Assembly (NCBI GenBank): GCA_020696395.1 | Contig: JAEHCN010000006.1 | Span: 1-33,023 of the forward strand | DNA length: 33,023 nt | Reading direction: 5' to 3' | Source: Thermoplasmata archaeon | Lineage (GTDB): Archaea; Thermoplasmatota; Thermoplasmata; UBA10834 | Shown here: piece after piece, positions 18,987 to 27,638 of the stretch | How positions within the stretch are numbered: position 1 is the first letter of the stretch | Layout: each line of letters starts with the position of its first letter | The notes under the pieces: generated by a model | The model's input: only the letters and a program-made list of their open reading frames with translations | What the model was told of the DNA's origin: nothing | Database searches by the model: none | Position numbers and translations under genes: made by a program

Positions 18987-20183
18987 ATGAACGGCTCCTT
19001 CCGAATCGGGAGAATATTCGGGATTCCAATCTACATCAACCTGTCGTTCCTCTTCATACTCCTGCTCTTCGTGTGGGTATTCTCCGTAGGCGACGAAGTC
19101 TTGGGCGTCAGGATAGGGTTCCTGAACCTCGACGCAGGTGCCGAGGTGAGGTACCTCTTCGGGGGCGCAACCGCAGTCGTGTTCTTCGCCACAATCCTTG
19201 CTCATGAGCTCGCACACTCGTACGTCGCCATCAGGTACGGCGTCAAGATACGCCACATCACGCTCATGATATTCGGAGGCGTCGCCTCGATGGAGGAGAT
19301 CCCCAGCAAACCCGGACAGGAGCTGAAGATGGCGATCGCTGGGCCATTGACGAGCCTCGTTATCGGCATCATTTCCTATCTCATGATGATCGTTGTTGGC
19401 GGCCTTGGCTCCAGCTCTGTAGAGGTCGAAGGGATTGAGATCCTACTAGGGATAGTCGGATTCTACAACATCCTGCTTGCGGGGTTCAACATGCTGCCAG
19501 CGTTCCCGATGGACGGAGGAAGGGTTCTGAGATCGTTCCTTGCGACTCGGATGTCGCACGTCGAGGCGACGAAGAAAGCGGTCGCGGTGGCGAAGGGGAT
19601 GGCGATCGCCATGGTCGTCTTCGGAGTCCTTGCCGGTTTCCAGCCATTCCTGATCATCATCGCGGTCTTCGTGTATATCATGGCTAAGGAGGAGGAGCGG
19701 GCAACCGTCATCACCGCGAACCTCGAGGGGGTCACTGTAAGGCAGGTCATGGCTGACGTCGTGCAGGTCGTACATCCTGACACGTCGGTCCAGCAGCTCA
19801 TGGATGTGATGCTCACCACCAGGAGTAAGGGTTACCCCGTAGTCGACAACGGCCTTGTCGGGATGGTCACGCTTTCGGATACGAACAAGGTGCCGAAGAA
19901 TGAAGCGCACCTGCGAAAAGTGCGCGACATAATGACGGTAGATGTCGTGACGGCCGCTCCCGAGCTGCCCGCAGCGGAAGCCATCAAGATCATGGCCCAG
20001 AGAGACATCAGCAGGCTCCCGGTCGTAGATTTCTCCGGCAGGCTCGTTGGCATAGTGACCAAGAAGGACTTCCTCAAGATGGTCGAGATAGTCGAGGCCC
20101 GGAAGAAGGTCTCCGTCTGGGGGCGGCCGGGGTGGGATCAGTTCCAGCAGAGGCCGCCCGCACCGCCTCCCCCGCAAACCTAA
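18987..20183 (+). CDS. Site-2 protease family (M50) intramembrane metalloprotease with C-terminal CBS domain pair
   Basis: TILAHELAHSYVAIRYG (HExxH), NMLPAFPMDGGRVLR (DG motif), two CBS units (VRQVMADVVQVVHPDTSVQQLMDVM...; VRDIMTVDVVTAAPELPAAEAIKIM...). Confidence 0.95.
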   Translation: MNGSFRIGRIFGIPIYINLSFLFILLLFVWVFSVGDEVLGVRIGFLNLDAGAEVRYLFGGATAVVFFATILAHELAHSYVAIRYGVKIRHITLMIFGGVASMEEIPSKPGQELKMAIAGPLTSLVIGIISYLMMIVVGGLGSSSVEVEGIEILLGIVGFYNILLAGFNMLPAFPMDGGRVLRSFLATRMSHVEATKKAVAVAKGMAIAMVVFGVLAGFQPFLIIIAVFVYIMAKEEERATVITANLEGVTVRQVMADVVQVVHPDTSVQQLMDVMLTTRSKGYPVVDNGLVGMVTLSDTNKVPKNEAHLRKVRDIMTVDVVTAAPELPAAEAIKIMAQRDISRLPVVDFSGRLVGIVTKKDFLKMVEIVEARKKVSVWGRPGWDQFQQRPPAPPPPQT

Positions 20184-21274
20184 CCTGCGAGCTGCTTCCT
20201 CTTGAACAGGATCATGCTGAGCAAACACGCCACGACGGCGTAGAGCAGCATGACGATGGCTGCGATCTCAGGCGTCGGGTAGAAGCTGTGAAATTCCATG
20301 CCCATTCCGGTATCCAGCATGGAATCCACAGGATACGGGTCGTATAAGATATAGGAGATTGCCCCCGCGGCGAACGTCACCGACCCCTCGATCTTCACCC
20401 CGGAGACCGCCGACACCCCATCCACGATCGGGAATATCATGAGCAGCAGGAGGAACGTCAGCACGAGCGCGCCCGTGGTCCCCTTCAATAACGAGCTGAT
20501 GAAGTACGCGATGGCCGTCGCCGCGACGATGTACTCGAACGCCAGCAGGAACGACAGCATATAATCGTCATCGATTCCCCTGGCGCTGACCATCGACAGC
20601 ACTGCGACGACGCCGTAGTATAGGCCGACGACAACGAAGCCCATCGTGAGGCTGGCGGCGAACTTGCCGGCGAACAGCGTCCCACGCTTCACCGCATTGG
20701 GGAATAACAGATACCCCGTCTTGTTCTGGAACTCACCTACCAACGAATCAGCCGCGAAGAAAGTCACACAGATTATGACCAGAATGCTCACGAACCCGAT
20801 GAAGTTAGAGGCGAAGCTCTCCGGGGGTGTGTACCACTCATATGTGGCAGTCACATCGAGACCGCTGACGTTCTGCATGAAGAGTACCGCGTTGAACCCT
20901 AGGCCACCGGCCTCCCCGCTGCTGAACACCCAGTTGACTCCATCGAGAGAGGGGTACGGCTCGCCGTCGACGAAGATTTCCAGCGTCCCTTCATCTATCG
21001 CCGTTCTGTTGATGGAGCCGATATACTCCGGATCGTCGACCTGCCAGGCATAGGCAGGGTCGATGTGCAGAGACACCTCCGTGTCCGTCCCGCTGTACGG
21101 CGAGTCGTACAACGGCGGAAGAATGTATATCAACGAGAGAATCACGCCTACGACCACTAGTGCGGCTAGCAGCCTCCGAGATCTGAAGTACCTGAGTACT
21201 TCGTACCTCCAGACGGTCGGTATCTGGGACAAGTCGGACGGGATTCCGTGGGTTGCCTCGTGCTCTTCGGCCAT
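20180..21274 (-). CDS. ABC transporter permease
   Basis: Multiple TM segments; adjacent to and downstream of an ABC ATPase gene. Confidence 0.85.
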   Translation of the reverse strand: MAEEHEATHGIPSDLSQIPTVWRYEVLRYFRSRRLLAALVVVGVILSLIYILPPLYDSPYSGTDTEVSLHIDPAYAWQVDDPEYIGSINRTAIDEGTLEIFVDGEPYPSLDGVNWVFSSGEAGGLGFNAVLFMQNVSGLDVTATYEWYTPPESFASNFIGFVSILVIICVTFFAADSLVGEFQNKTGYLLFPNAVKRGTLFAGKFAASLTMGFVVVGLYYGVVAVLSMVSARGIDDDYMLSFLLAFEYIVAATAIAYFISSLLKGTTGALVLTFLLLLMIFPIVDGVSAVSGVKIEGSVTFAAGAISYILYDPYPVDSMLDTGMGMEFHSFYPTPEIAAIVMLLYAVVACLLSMILFKRKQLAG

Positions 21275-21280
21275 GCTTGA

Positions 21281-22207
21281 TCACCTCGACTCCTTGATCA
21301 GTTCCATGTACATCATCTCGAGCGGCAGCCCCACAGGACTGAAGCCCGTGATCCTTAGGCCCTGCCCCTGGATCGCTAAGAGCAGGTCGGCCCGCTGATC
21401 AGGCGACCCCTCAAAGGTGACGACGAAAGTCCGCGGATTCACCGCCTCCGCCGACCTCACATTGGGCATACTGTTGACGGCGCTCAGGACCTGTTGAGGG
21501 ACATCGAGGGCAGTCGTGACCTCGAGCTTCGCGACCTTCGTCACCGCCTTGAGGTGTTCTATCGTGTCGTAGACCATGAGCTTGCCACGATTGATCAGGG
21601 CAGCGCTGTCGCATATCTCCTGCACCTCACCTAGGAGGTGGGAGCTCATGAATATCGTGTAATCCTGCTTCTTGAGAGACTTGATGGTCTCCCTCACCTC
21701 GACCATGCCTCTCGGGTCGAGGCCACTGGTGGGCTCGTCGAGTATCAGTATCTCGGGTTCGTGCAGGAGGGCCTGGGCGATCGCCAGCCTCTGCTTCATC
21801 CCCTTGGAGAACTTGCCTATCCTGGTCCCCTTCCACTCGGTCATCTTGACCTCGTCGAGCACTTCCCGTCCTCTCTTGGATATCTCGTTCGGGCGCATGC
21901 CCCTCAACCTTCCAAGGTAGTGCAGAGTCTCCATGGGAGTGAGATACGGATAGAACTCCGGCGTCTCGACGACGGCGCCTACGTGCGCGAGCGCCTTCTT
22001 CGGGTCGGTGACGACGTCGACCCCGTTCAGCATCGCCTTCCCTCTGCTCGACGAGATCAGGTTGGTGAGTATCTTTATCGTGGTGGTCTTGCCGGCCCCG
22101 TTGGGACCGAGGAATCCGACGGTGCGGCTCCTTGGCACCTCGAGTGTCAGGTCGTCGACCGCCTTGATCTCTTTGAAGTCCTTCGTGAGATGCTCTATCT
22201 CGATCAT
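21281..22207 (-). CDS. ABC transporter ATP-binding protein
   Basis: GPNGAGKTTTIKIL, FSKGMKQRLAIAQAL, ILILDEPTSGLDP. Confidence 0.95.
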   Translation of the reverse strand: MIEIEHLTKDFKEIKAVDDLTLEVPRSRTVGFLGPNGAGKTTTIKILTNLISSSRGKAMLNGVDVVTDPKKALAHVGAVVETPEFYPYLTPMETLHYLGRLRGMRPNEISKRGREVLDEVKMTEWKGTRIGKFSKGMKQRLAIAQALLHEPEILILDEPTSGLDPRGMVEVRETIKSLKKQDYTIFMSSHLLGEVQEICDSAALINRGKLMVYDTIEHLKAVTKVAKLEVTTALDVPQQVLSAVNSMPNVRSAEAVNPRTFVVTFEGSPDQRADLLLAIQGQGLRITGFSPVGLPLEMMYMELIKESR

Positions 22208-22295
22208 GGTAAGCCCTCGAGCTTCGCGGGATTCGAATAGCGACCGAGTATATTACTTAACCCGTGGAACTCCAGCTGGTTGTATCCGAGACGAG

Positions 22296-22562
22296 TTACA
22301 TTCCTACGGCACTGTACATATCCGACGCATGCCGGTGGGCCTCCTCCTTGGTGCTCACGGGATGCATGAGTATCCTGCCGTGCGGGTACAGGGTGAGTTC
22401 TATACCCCTCTTCACGACGAGCATCACCCCTGGGTTCGAGATTACCTCGTAACCGCCCTCCCGCAGGAGCTTCGCGCACTCCTCCAGGTCTAGGGTGACT
22501 CGCCCCTTGGGCACGACCTCGAACGCGTCCGCCTTGCAGGGTTTTATCGCGAGGAACTCCAG
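22296..22562 (-). CDS. Small conserved-looking hypothetical protein, probable CTG start
   Basis: The ORF-track start (GTG 22514) gives 72 aa. The frame extends upstream as (CTG)EFLAIKPCKADAFEVV; GGTGA lies 4 nt before CTG 22562, the same spacing as before other ATG starts in this window. Confidence 0.65.
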   Translation of the reverse strand: MEFLAIKPCKADAFEVVPKGRVTLDLEECAKLLREGGYEVISNPGVMLVVKRGIELTLYPHGRILMHPVSTKEEAHRHASDMYSAVGM

Positions 22563-22566
22563 TGGA

Positions 22567-23109
22567 TCACCCTTTCCCGAGGAGTCCGTCCAGGAGCCGG
22601 TCGACCTGCAGCTTCAGCTCGTCGAGCGACCCCTCGTTGACCATCATGCAGTCGGCGAGGGCGATCGCGTTCCCCAACCCCCACTCGAGTTCGCGCCTGT
22701 CCCGCAGGTCGAACTCGGAGAAGTTTGACGGTGAGTCTGGCCGGGCGCGGCTCTTGAGCCTTTCGAACCTGGCCTTGGGGGACGCGTGTACCGCCACGAC
22801 CTTCAGGGCCTCGCCGAAGGCGTTCTTGAACGCGCGGATCTCCTCCAGACCTCTCGTGCCGTCGATGACGACGAGGTCGCCACCGACGAACGGTATTGTG
22901 CGCTTGGCCCAGATGTCCATGCCAAAGCGCTTCCGCTCCTCGTCCGCCAGGTTGCCCACGCTCTTGTCGGAGAGGTCGAGGCCGAACTCCTCCGCCTTCT
23001 CCCGGACCTTGTCCCCCATGCGGACGACATGGGCGCCTCTGGTCAGGCAACATCTCAGGAACTCTTCCTTTCCGGAGCCTGGCATGCCTGTGGTAACAAG
23101 TATCTTCAA
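22567..23109 (-). CDS. P-loop nucleotide kinase-like protein (UPF0200 family)
   Basis: MKILVTTGMPGSGKEEF, VVRMGDKVREKAEEFG, VVIDGTRGLEEI. Confidence 0.85.
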   Translation of the reverse strand: MKILVTTGMPGSGKEEFLRCCLTRGAHVVRMGDKVREKAEEFGLDLSDKSVGNLADEERKRFGMDIWAKRTIPFVGGDLVVIDGTRGLEEIRAFKNAFGEALKVVAVHASPKARFERLKSRARPDSPSNFSEFDLRDRRELEWGLGNAIALADCMMVNEGSLDELKLQVDRLLDGLLGKG

Positions 23110-23253
23110 GCGTCACACCTTGACGATAGATGCGGGAACTGGCCAAAATAACTTTGCAGTGGGACGGACTCCGGGAACGGCTAATATCTCACTGAAAAGT
23201 TTATCTATCTCCCTGGGAATCAGTGGAGCCGTCGCGGGGGCTACAGAGTGAGG

Positions 23254-23403
23254 ATGGACCATCCCACTGGATCTGGCGAAGAGGATGTACGCAGGAGCTG
23301 CAGGAGAGTCCGGAAGCCAGTGCTTGACAAAGGGACCGGAAAGAACGGCACGCCGGTCGATAAGCCCCCGAGAGAGGATTCTGAGAAGGTAGACGACAGG
23401 TGA
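23254..23403 (+). CDS. Candidate small ORF (49 aa), uncertain
   Basis: MDHPTGSGEEDVRRSCRRVRKPVLDKGTGKNGTPVDKPPREDSEKVDDR in an otherwise unexplained gap; TATA-like aagtttatcta near 23198-23210. Confidence 0.25.
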   Translation: MDHPTGSGEEDVRRSCRRVRKPVLDKGTGKNGTPVDKPPREDSEKVDDR

Positions 23404-23446
23404 CACCTGACCCTTCAGAGGCGGTCGTTCCCCATCATATGATCAG

Positions 23447-24652
23447 TCACAGCGGGCATTCGGTGCCCAACGCGCGTTCCACCGCCACCGATAAGGACCC
23501 GAGGTCGAACCCGACCCTGGCCCAGTATCTCGGGCAGAGCCCGAGAGACAGGCAGTGGACGAAGGACTCAGGGTCGGCGAATGATGTGCTGAACGCCCCG
23601 GGAAGTGTCCGCCCGACGGGCGGTGCAGGCCCTCTCGACTCCAGCAAGGATTCGACCGCCGCCAAATCGACCCCGGAGCCATGTGACTCTACGGAATCCA
23701 CGACGGAGACGGGCTCTGCCCCGTTCCTCGCACACTTGACCATAATGGATATCAAGTCGCGCGAGGAGAGCCCCAGGGCGGTCATCCTTTCCACCGCTGG
23801 AATGTCGTACGCGAGGTAGCCTGGTTCCGTGCCCTCGAGCTTCATGGTCTTCGGATCCTCTGCGGTCTTGTAGAACGTCCTGCACGGGAACGGACAGCCG
23901 AAGCACGCCACGTCCCTGTGCCGTAGCCCGACAAGGTCTTCGCCCGACGCGGCCTCGGAGAACGCAGCCAATCCATCGCTCCTTCCCAGCAGGGAGATGT
24001 GCACCTTCTGCAACTCGTTTGAGGAGTCGAAATGTCCTTCTGGATCGTCGAGCTCGAGCTCTCCCATGCCTCTGAATGCGGCCGCCAGCAGGTTCCGCTT
24101 GCCGAACTCGGCAGCGAAGCCGTTCCTGTCCTCGCCGCCCCAGTAATTCATCACGAGCTGTGACGTCGGGAGGGCCTCGTCCGCCCATGGCCCTGTCGAT
24201 ATCACCTGTATCCTCCTGTCACCCTGCTCGGACCGTATTGCGTCAGTCCGTCCCCAAGAATCGCGTCCCGACATGTCAGGCGAGGGAACGAACTCAGCGA
24301 TGCCATCCCTGACCCATAGGTAACCAGGCTCTTCGGCGGCGTTCTCCAGAACGATGAAATCGAAACCTGACAGCTTCATCTCGACACCAGTGTTCCCCGT
24401 GAGCGGGCATATCCTATCCGCAGAGGGGGAGACCCCGAGACGTCTCACGAAACCCGCGCAGGCGGCGGGGATGAGGCTCGCTGTCAGCACGCCCGAACCA
24501 ATCGCGATCGCGTCCTTCCGCCCTCGGAGGACCTCGTCGACACGGTCGAGGACCGTCGCTCCCGAGAGAGCGTAGTCTTCAGGAAGATCGTCCTCGGAGA
24601 CATCCCCCGATGCGAGGTCAATCACCGCATATCGGCCGTTCACGAGCGGCAT
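23447..24652 (-). CDS. Compact aldehyde:ferredoxin oxidoreductase (AOR)-family protein
   Basis: MPLVNGRYAVIDLASGDVSEDDLPE, CPLTGNTGVEMKLSGFDFIVLEN, AAEFGKRNLLAAAFRG, VACFGCPFPCR (CxxCxxxC), C-terminal LSLGLCPRYW. About 401 aa. ATG 24652 after an SD-like GGAGGG. Confidence 0.78.
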   Translation of the reverse strand: MPLVNGRYAVIDLASGDVSEDDLPEDYALSGATVLDRVDEVLRGRKDAIAIGSGVLTASLIPAACAGFVRRLGVSPSADRICPLTGNTGVEMKLSGFDFIVLENAAEEPGYLWVRDGIAEFVPSPDMSGRDSWGRTDAIRSEQGDRRIQVISTGPWADEALPTSQLVMNYWGGEDRNGFAAEFGKRNLLAAAFRGMGELELDDPEGHFDSSNELQKVHISLLGRSDGLAAFSEAASGEDLVGLRHRDVACFGCPFPCRTFYKTAEDPKTMKLEGTEPGYLAYDIPAVERMTALGLSSRDLISIMVKCARNGAEPVSVVDSVESHGSGVDLAAVESLLESRGPAPPVGRTLPGAFSTSFADPESFVHCLSLGLCPRYWARVGFDLGSLSVAVERALGTECPL

Positions 24653-24653
24653 A

Positions 24654-24989
24654 TCATCCCTCCTGCACGATGGCGTTCGTCGGGCAGATCGCCGCGCACT
24701 TCGGCTCGCCACCGCAGAGATCGCAAGGTTCCCTGAGGAGTATGGGCTTCGCACCTGGACCTCCTCCGGAATCGGAGGATTGCTGCCCGGAGACGACCCC
24801 CTCGGGCCTGGCCAGTACGAGTCCTTCGGAACCGCTCTTGAGCACGAGCCCGAAATAGTTCGCCTTGTCCTCGGAGTGGAGTATGATGCTCGAGGACATG
24901 GAAGTCAACACGCCGTCGCGCCTGAGACTGCACGCGATCTCACAGAGGCCGCAAGAGATACATTCCAGCGGTTCGAAGCGCAGCCGCAG
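24654..24989 (-). CDS. 4Fe-4S ferredoxin-like protein; no canonical start covers the first cluster motif
   Basis: Frame reads LRLRFEPLECISCGLCEIACSLRRDGVLTSMSSS...LREPCDLCGGEPKCAAICPTNAIVQEG. The ORF-track start (GTG 24911) would remove the CxxCxxCxxxC motif. Confidence 0.75.
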   Translation of the reverse strand: MRLRFEPLECISCGLCEIACSLRRDGVLTSMSSSIILHSEDKANYFGLVLKSGSEGLVLARPEGVVSGQQSSDSGGGPGAKPILLREPCDLCGGEPKCAAICPTNAIVQEG

Positions 24990-25008
24990 GACACCAACCC
25001 CCCGATGG

Positions 25009-25464
25009 TCAGACGATGTTCTCGGCGATGTCGGTTGTCAGTCTATCGCAGTATTTGCATCTCAGCGCCAAAGGCTTCTTCGCCTCGACAACGAACTCCG
25101 GCTCGACGGGCTCGTTCTGGTTCGTGATGCAGCCCGGGTTGGAGCATCTCATTATGCCCTTCACGCGCTCGGGGACCTCAACGACGAACTTCTCGGCCAC
25201 GTTGTAGTCGCGGATGATGTTGATCGTGGCGTCGGGTGATATCAGGGCGACCTTGTCCAGTTCCTTCGGGTCAAGCTCGCGGTCCTCTATCTTCACGATA
25301 TCCTTCCACGACCCTTTCTTGCTAGGGACATGCATCAGGACGCTCACCGTCGAACTCACGTCTTCCCTCACGCCGATTATCCTCAGGACCTTGAGGGCCA
25401 TTCCGACCCCGATGTGGTCGATGACCGTGCCGTTCCTTATCGGGGTGACCTTGAACTCCTTCAT
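25009..25464 (-). CDS. pyrI: Aspartate carbamoyltransferase regulatory subunit
   Basis: VTPIRNGTVIDHIGVGMALKVLRII; zinc site CSNPGCITN...LRCKYCDR. Confidence 0.96.
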   Translation of the reverse strand: MKEFKVTPIRNGTVIDHIGVGMALKVLRIIGVREDVSSTVSVLMHVPSKKGSWKDIVKIEDRELDPKELDKVALISPDATINIIRDYNVAEKFVVEVPERVKGIMRCSNPGCITNQNEPVEPEFVVEAKKPLALRCKYCDRLTTDIAENIV

Positions 25465-26396
25465 TCCATCCCTCCGAGCACCATGGAGAGAAGCGCCATC
25501 CTCACCGGCACGCCGTTGAACGCCTGCACGAAGTACCGCGCGTGCTCCGTGTCGTCCACCCCTGGGTCGATCTCGTTCACCCTCGGGAGGGGGTGCATGA
25601 TTATCAGGTCCTTCTTCGCCTCCCTCAGCATCGTCCTGTTGATAGTGAAAGCTCCCGCGACCTTCTGATATTCCGCCAGGTCGGGGAAACGCTCTTTCTG
25701 AATCCTGGTGACATAGAGCACGTCGGCGTCTCCGATGACCTCGTTCAGGGAGTTGCTAATCCTCGGCTTCAGACCTTTGGACTCGATGTGCTTGACGTGC
25801 TCCTTCGGCATCTGCAGCGTCGGCGGCGCGACGAAGGTCAGCTTGGCGCCGAACATGCTGAGCGCCTCGGACAGGGAGTGCACGGTCCTCCCGTATTTCA
25901 GGTCGCCGACAATCACTACATGGTTGCCGTCGATCCCTCCCTTCTCGTTCCTTATGGTGAACAGGTCAAGAAGGGTCTGAGTCGGATGCTGTCCCGCGCC
26001 GTCACCGGCGTTGATGACCGGCTTCTCCGCGAAGTGTCCTGCCAGTCTCGCGGCCCCCTCCTGAGGGTGTCGCAAGACTATCACATCTGAGTACGCGTCG
26101 ACCATCCGGATCGTGTCGGCCAGGGTCTCGCCCTTCGCCACCGACGACCCCTTCGGCTCGTCGAATCCGAGCGTGCGTCCGCCGAGACGGGCCATCGCCG
26201 CCTCGAAGGATAGCCTCGTCCTGGTGGACGGCTCGTAGAACAGCGAGCCCAGCACCCTGCCCTCCAGCTCGATGCTCTTCTCCTCACCCTTGGCGATCGG
26301 CACCATCTTCTCGGCTACGTTCAGAACCTGCTCTATCTGCTCCCTAGAAAAATCCCGGATCGACACGATGTCCGATCCCTTCAGACTCCCCGACAT
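25461..26396 (-). CDS. pyrB: Aspartate carbamoyltransferase catalytic subunit
   Basis: FYEPSTRTRLSFEAAM, GDGAGQHPTQTLLDLFTI, MHPLPRVNEIDPGVDDTEHARYFVQ. Confidence 0.97.
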   Translation of the reverse strand: MSGSLKGSDIVSIRDFSREQIEQVLNVAEKMVPIAKGEEKSIELEGRVLGSLFYEPSTRTRLSFEAAMARLGGRTLGFDEPKGSSVAKGETLADTIRMVDAYSDVIVLRHPQEGAARLAGHFAEKPVINAGDGAGQHPTQTLLDLFTIRNEKGGIDGNHVVIVGDLKYGRTVHSLSEALSMFGAKLTFVAPPTLQMPKEHVKHIESKGLKPRISNSLNEVIGDADVLYVTRIQKERFPDLAEYQKVAGAFTINRTMLREAKKDLIIMHPLPRVNEIDPGVDDTEHARYFVQAFNGVPVRMALLSMVLGGME

Positions 26397-26456
26397 CAGG
26401 CTCCTAATCGATTGGCGAGATATAAGCCTTTCACGGACGGCACACGGGAAGCGCCG

Positions 26457-26816
26457 TCAGACCAGGTCGAAGTCATCTATCGCAGAGTTCATATTCTCGA
26501 ACCAATCGTCCGCGCAGCGGTGGAGCTTTTCCCTGAGCTGCTTCGGCCGGACGGCGGAGTAGATGTGATAGTATCCCCCACGGTCGATGGTCTTCGCATC
26601 ACGGAATGCGAGTCCGGCGCTGACAAGGCCCTGCAACGCCCTGTAGATCGTGCTGCGGTCCTTCTTCAGGACGGGGGCCAGGTCGTCCGCCCTCAGAGGG
26701 CCGTGCTTGGCGAGCCGCTTGTATATCACGAGCTCGAAATCCGAGAGCCCGTACATGCACTTCACGATGTCGCGACATGTCGCCTGGCCGGACAGTATCT
26801 TCTGAGGTTCGACCAT
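26457..26816 (-). CDS. Winged-HTH (TrmB/MarR-like) transcriptional regulator with N-terminal cysteines
   Basis: YGLSDFELVIYKRLAKHGPLRADDLAPVLKKDRSTIYRALQGLVSAGL; divergent from the sulfur-relay operon. Alternative starts 26834 and 26930. Confidence 0.8.
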   Translation of the reverse strand: MVEPQKILSGQATCRDIVKCMYGLSDFELVIYKRLAKHGPLRADDLAPVLKKDRSTIYRALQGLVSAGLAFRDAKTIDRGGYYHIYSAVRPKQLREKLHRCADDWFENMNSAIDDFDLV

Positions 26817-26924
26817 ATTGCACGCTATTGCCATCTTTACACTTAACCGTTTTGGCGAACGGGCCGACCAGGCGCACCAGTGCCGCAACGTGACAAGATT
26901 TATTAGGGCAAAGACCAATCGCCT

Positions 26925-27188
26925 ATGCACGGTAATGACAATACCGTAGGAGCGATGTCTATGGAGAAGGATGTGACTCTCGATGCCAAGGGCCTGATGT
27001 GTCCGATGCCGATAGTCCAGCTGGCGAAGAAGGTGAAGGAACTGAACTCTGGCCAGGTGCTTGAGCTGCTAGCGGACGACATAGGCTCCAAGGACGACGT
27101 ACCTGCCTGGACCAATCGGACGGGACATCAGCTGCTCGGGATGGAGGAAGAGGGCAAGGTCTTCAAGTTCTACATCAAGATCAAGTGA
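26925..27188 (+). CDS. TusA family sulfurtransferase
   Basis: LDAKGLMCPMPIVQLAKKVKELNSGQVLELLADD (CPxP motif); leaderless, TATA-like gatttattag about 25 bp upstream. Confidence 0.93.
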   Translation: MHGNDNTVGAMSMEKDVTLDAKGLMCPMPIVQLAKKVKELNSGQVLELLADDIGSKDDVPAWTNRTGHQLLGMEEEGKVFKFYIKIK

Positions 27189-27225
27189 GGTAACAGGGTC
27201 AGGGAGGACTCAAGGAGGGAAAAGC

Positions 27226-27630
27226 ATGGCAGATAGAGTTGTGATGGTGGTCAGCGAGGGCAGCTTCGACAAGGCCCTGATGCCGCTCATAATCGGCACC
27301 ACGGCGGCGAGTATGGGCATGGAGGTGCACGTGTTCTACACGTTCTTCGGGCTCAAGCTGTTGAAGAAGGGCGTACGGCCCAAGCTGAAGGGATTGATGA
27401 GACCGTTCACCGGGATGATACAGAAGAAGATGAAGAAGCTGAAGGTGCCCGGATTCGACGAGATGATGCAGCAGGCGAAGGACCTCGGGGTCAACTTCTA
27501 CGCGTGCAGCACCTCCATGGTGCTACTGGGCGTCAAGGAGACCGACCTGGCCGACGGGGTGAAAGTGCTCGGCGCCTCCGCGTTCTTGGACATCGCTGCC
27601 GGCTCGAAGGCATCGTTCTTCATCGGCTGA
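27226..27630 (+). CDS. DsrE2-like (DsrE/DsrF superfamily) protein
   Basis: VVSEGSFDKALMPLIIGTTAASMGMEVHVFYTFFGLKLLKK...GVNFYACSTSMVLLGVKETDL. Confidence 0.88.
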   Translation: MADRVVMVVSEGSFDKALMPLIIGTTAASMGMEVHVFYTFFGLKLLKKGVRPKLKGLMRPFTGMIQKKMKKLKVPGFDEMMQQAKDLGVNFYACSTSMVLLGVKETDLADGVKVLGASAFLDIAAGSKASFFIG

Positions 27631-27638
27631 GGGGCACC

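Noticed and set aside
23230-23380. Possible RNase P RNA (GGAGAGTCCGG resembles the conserved GAGGAAAGTCC)
   Set aside because: Only a partial match to one conserved block; I could not find the distal conserved region or a P4 pairing.
23113-23406. 97-aa minus-strand ORF in the intergenic gap
   Set aside because: No SD or promoter support, unremarkable composition, and it would overlap the plus-strand TATA-like element; left uncalled.
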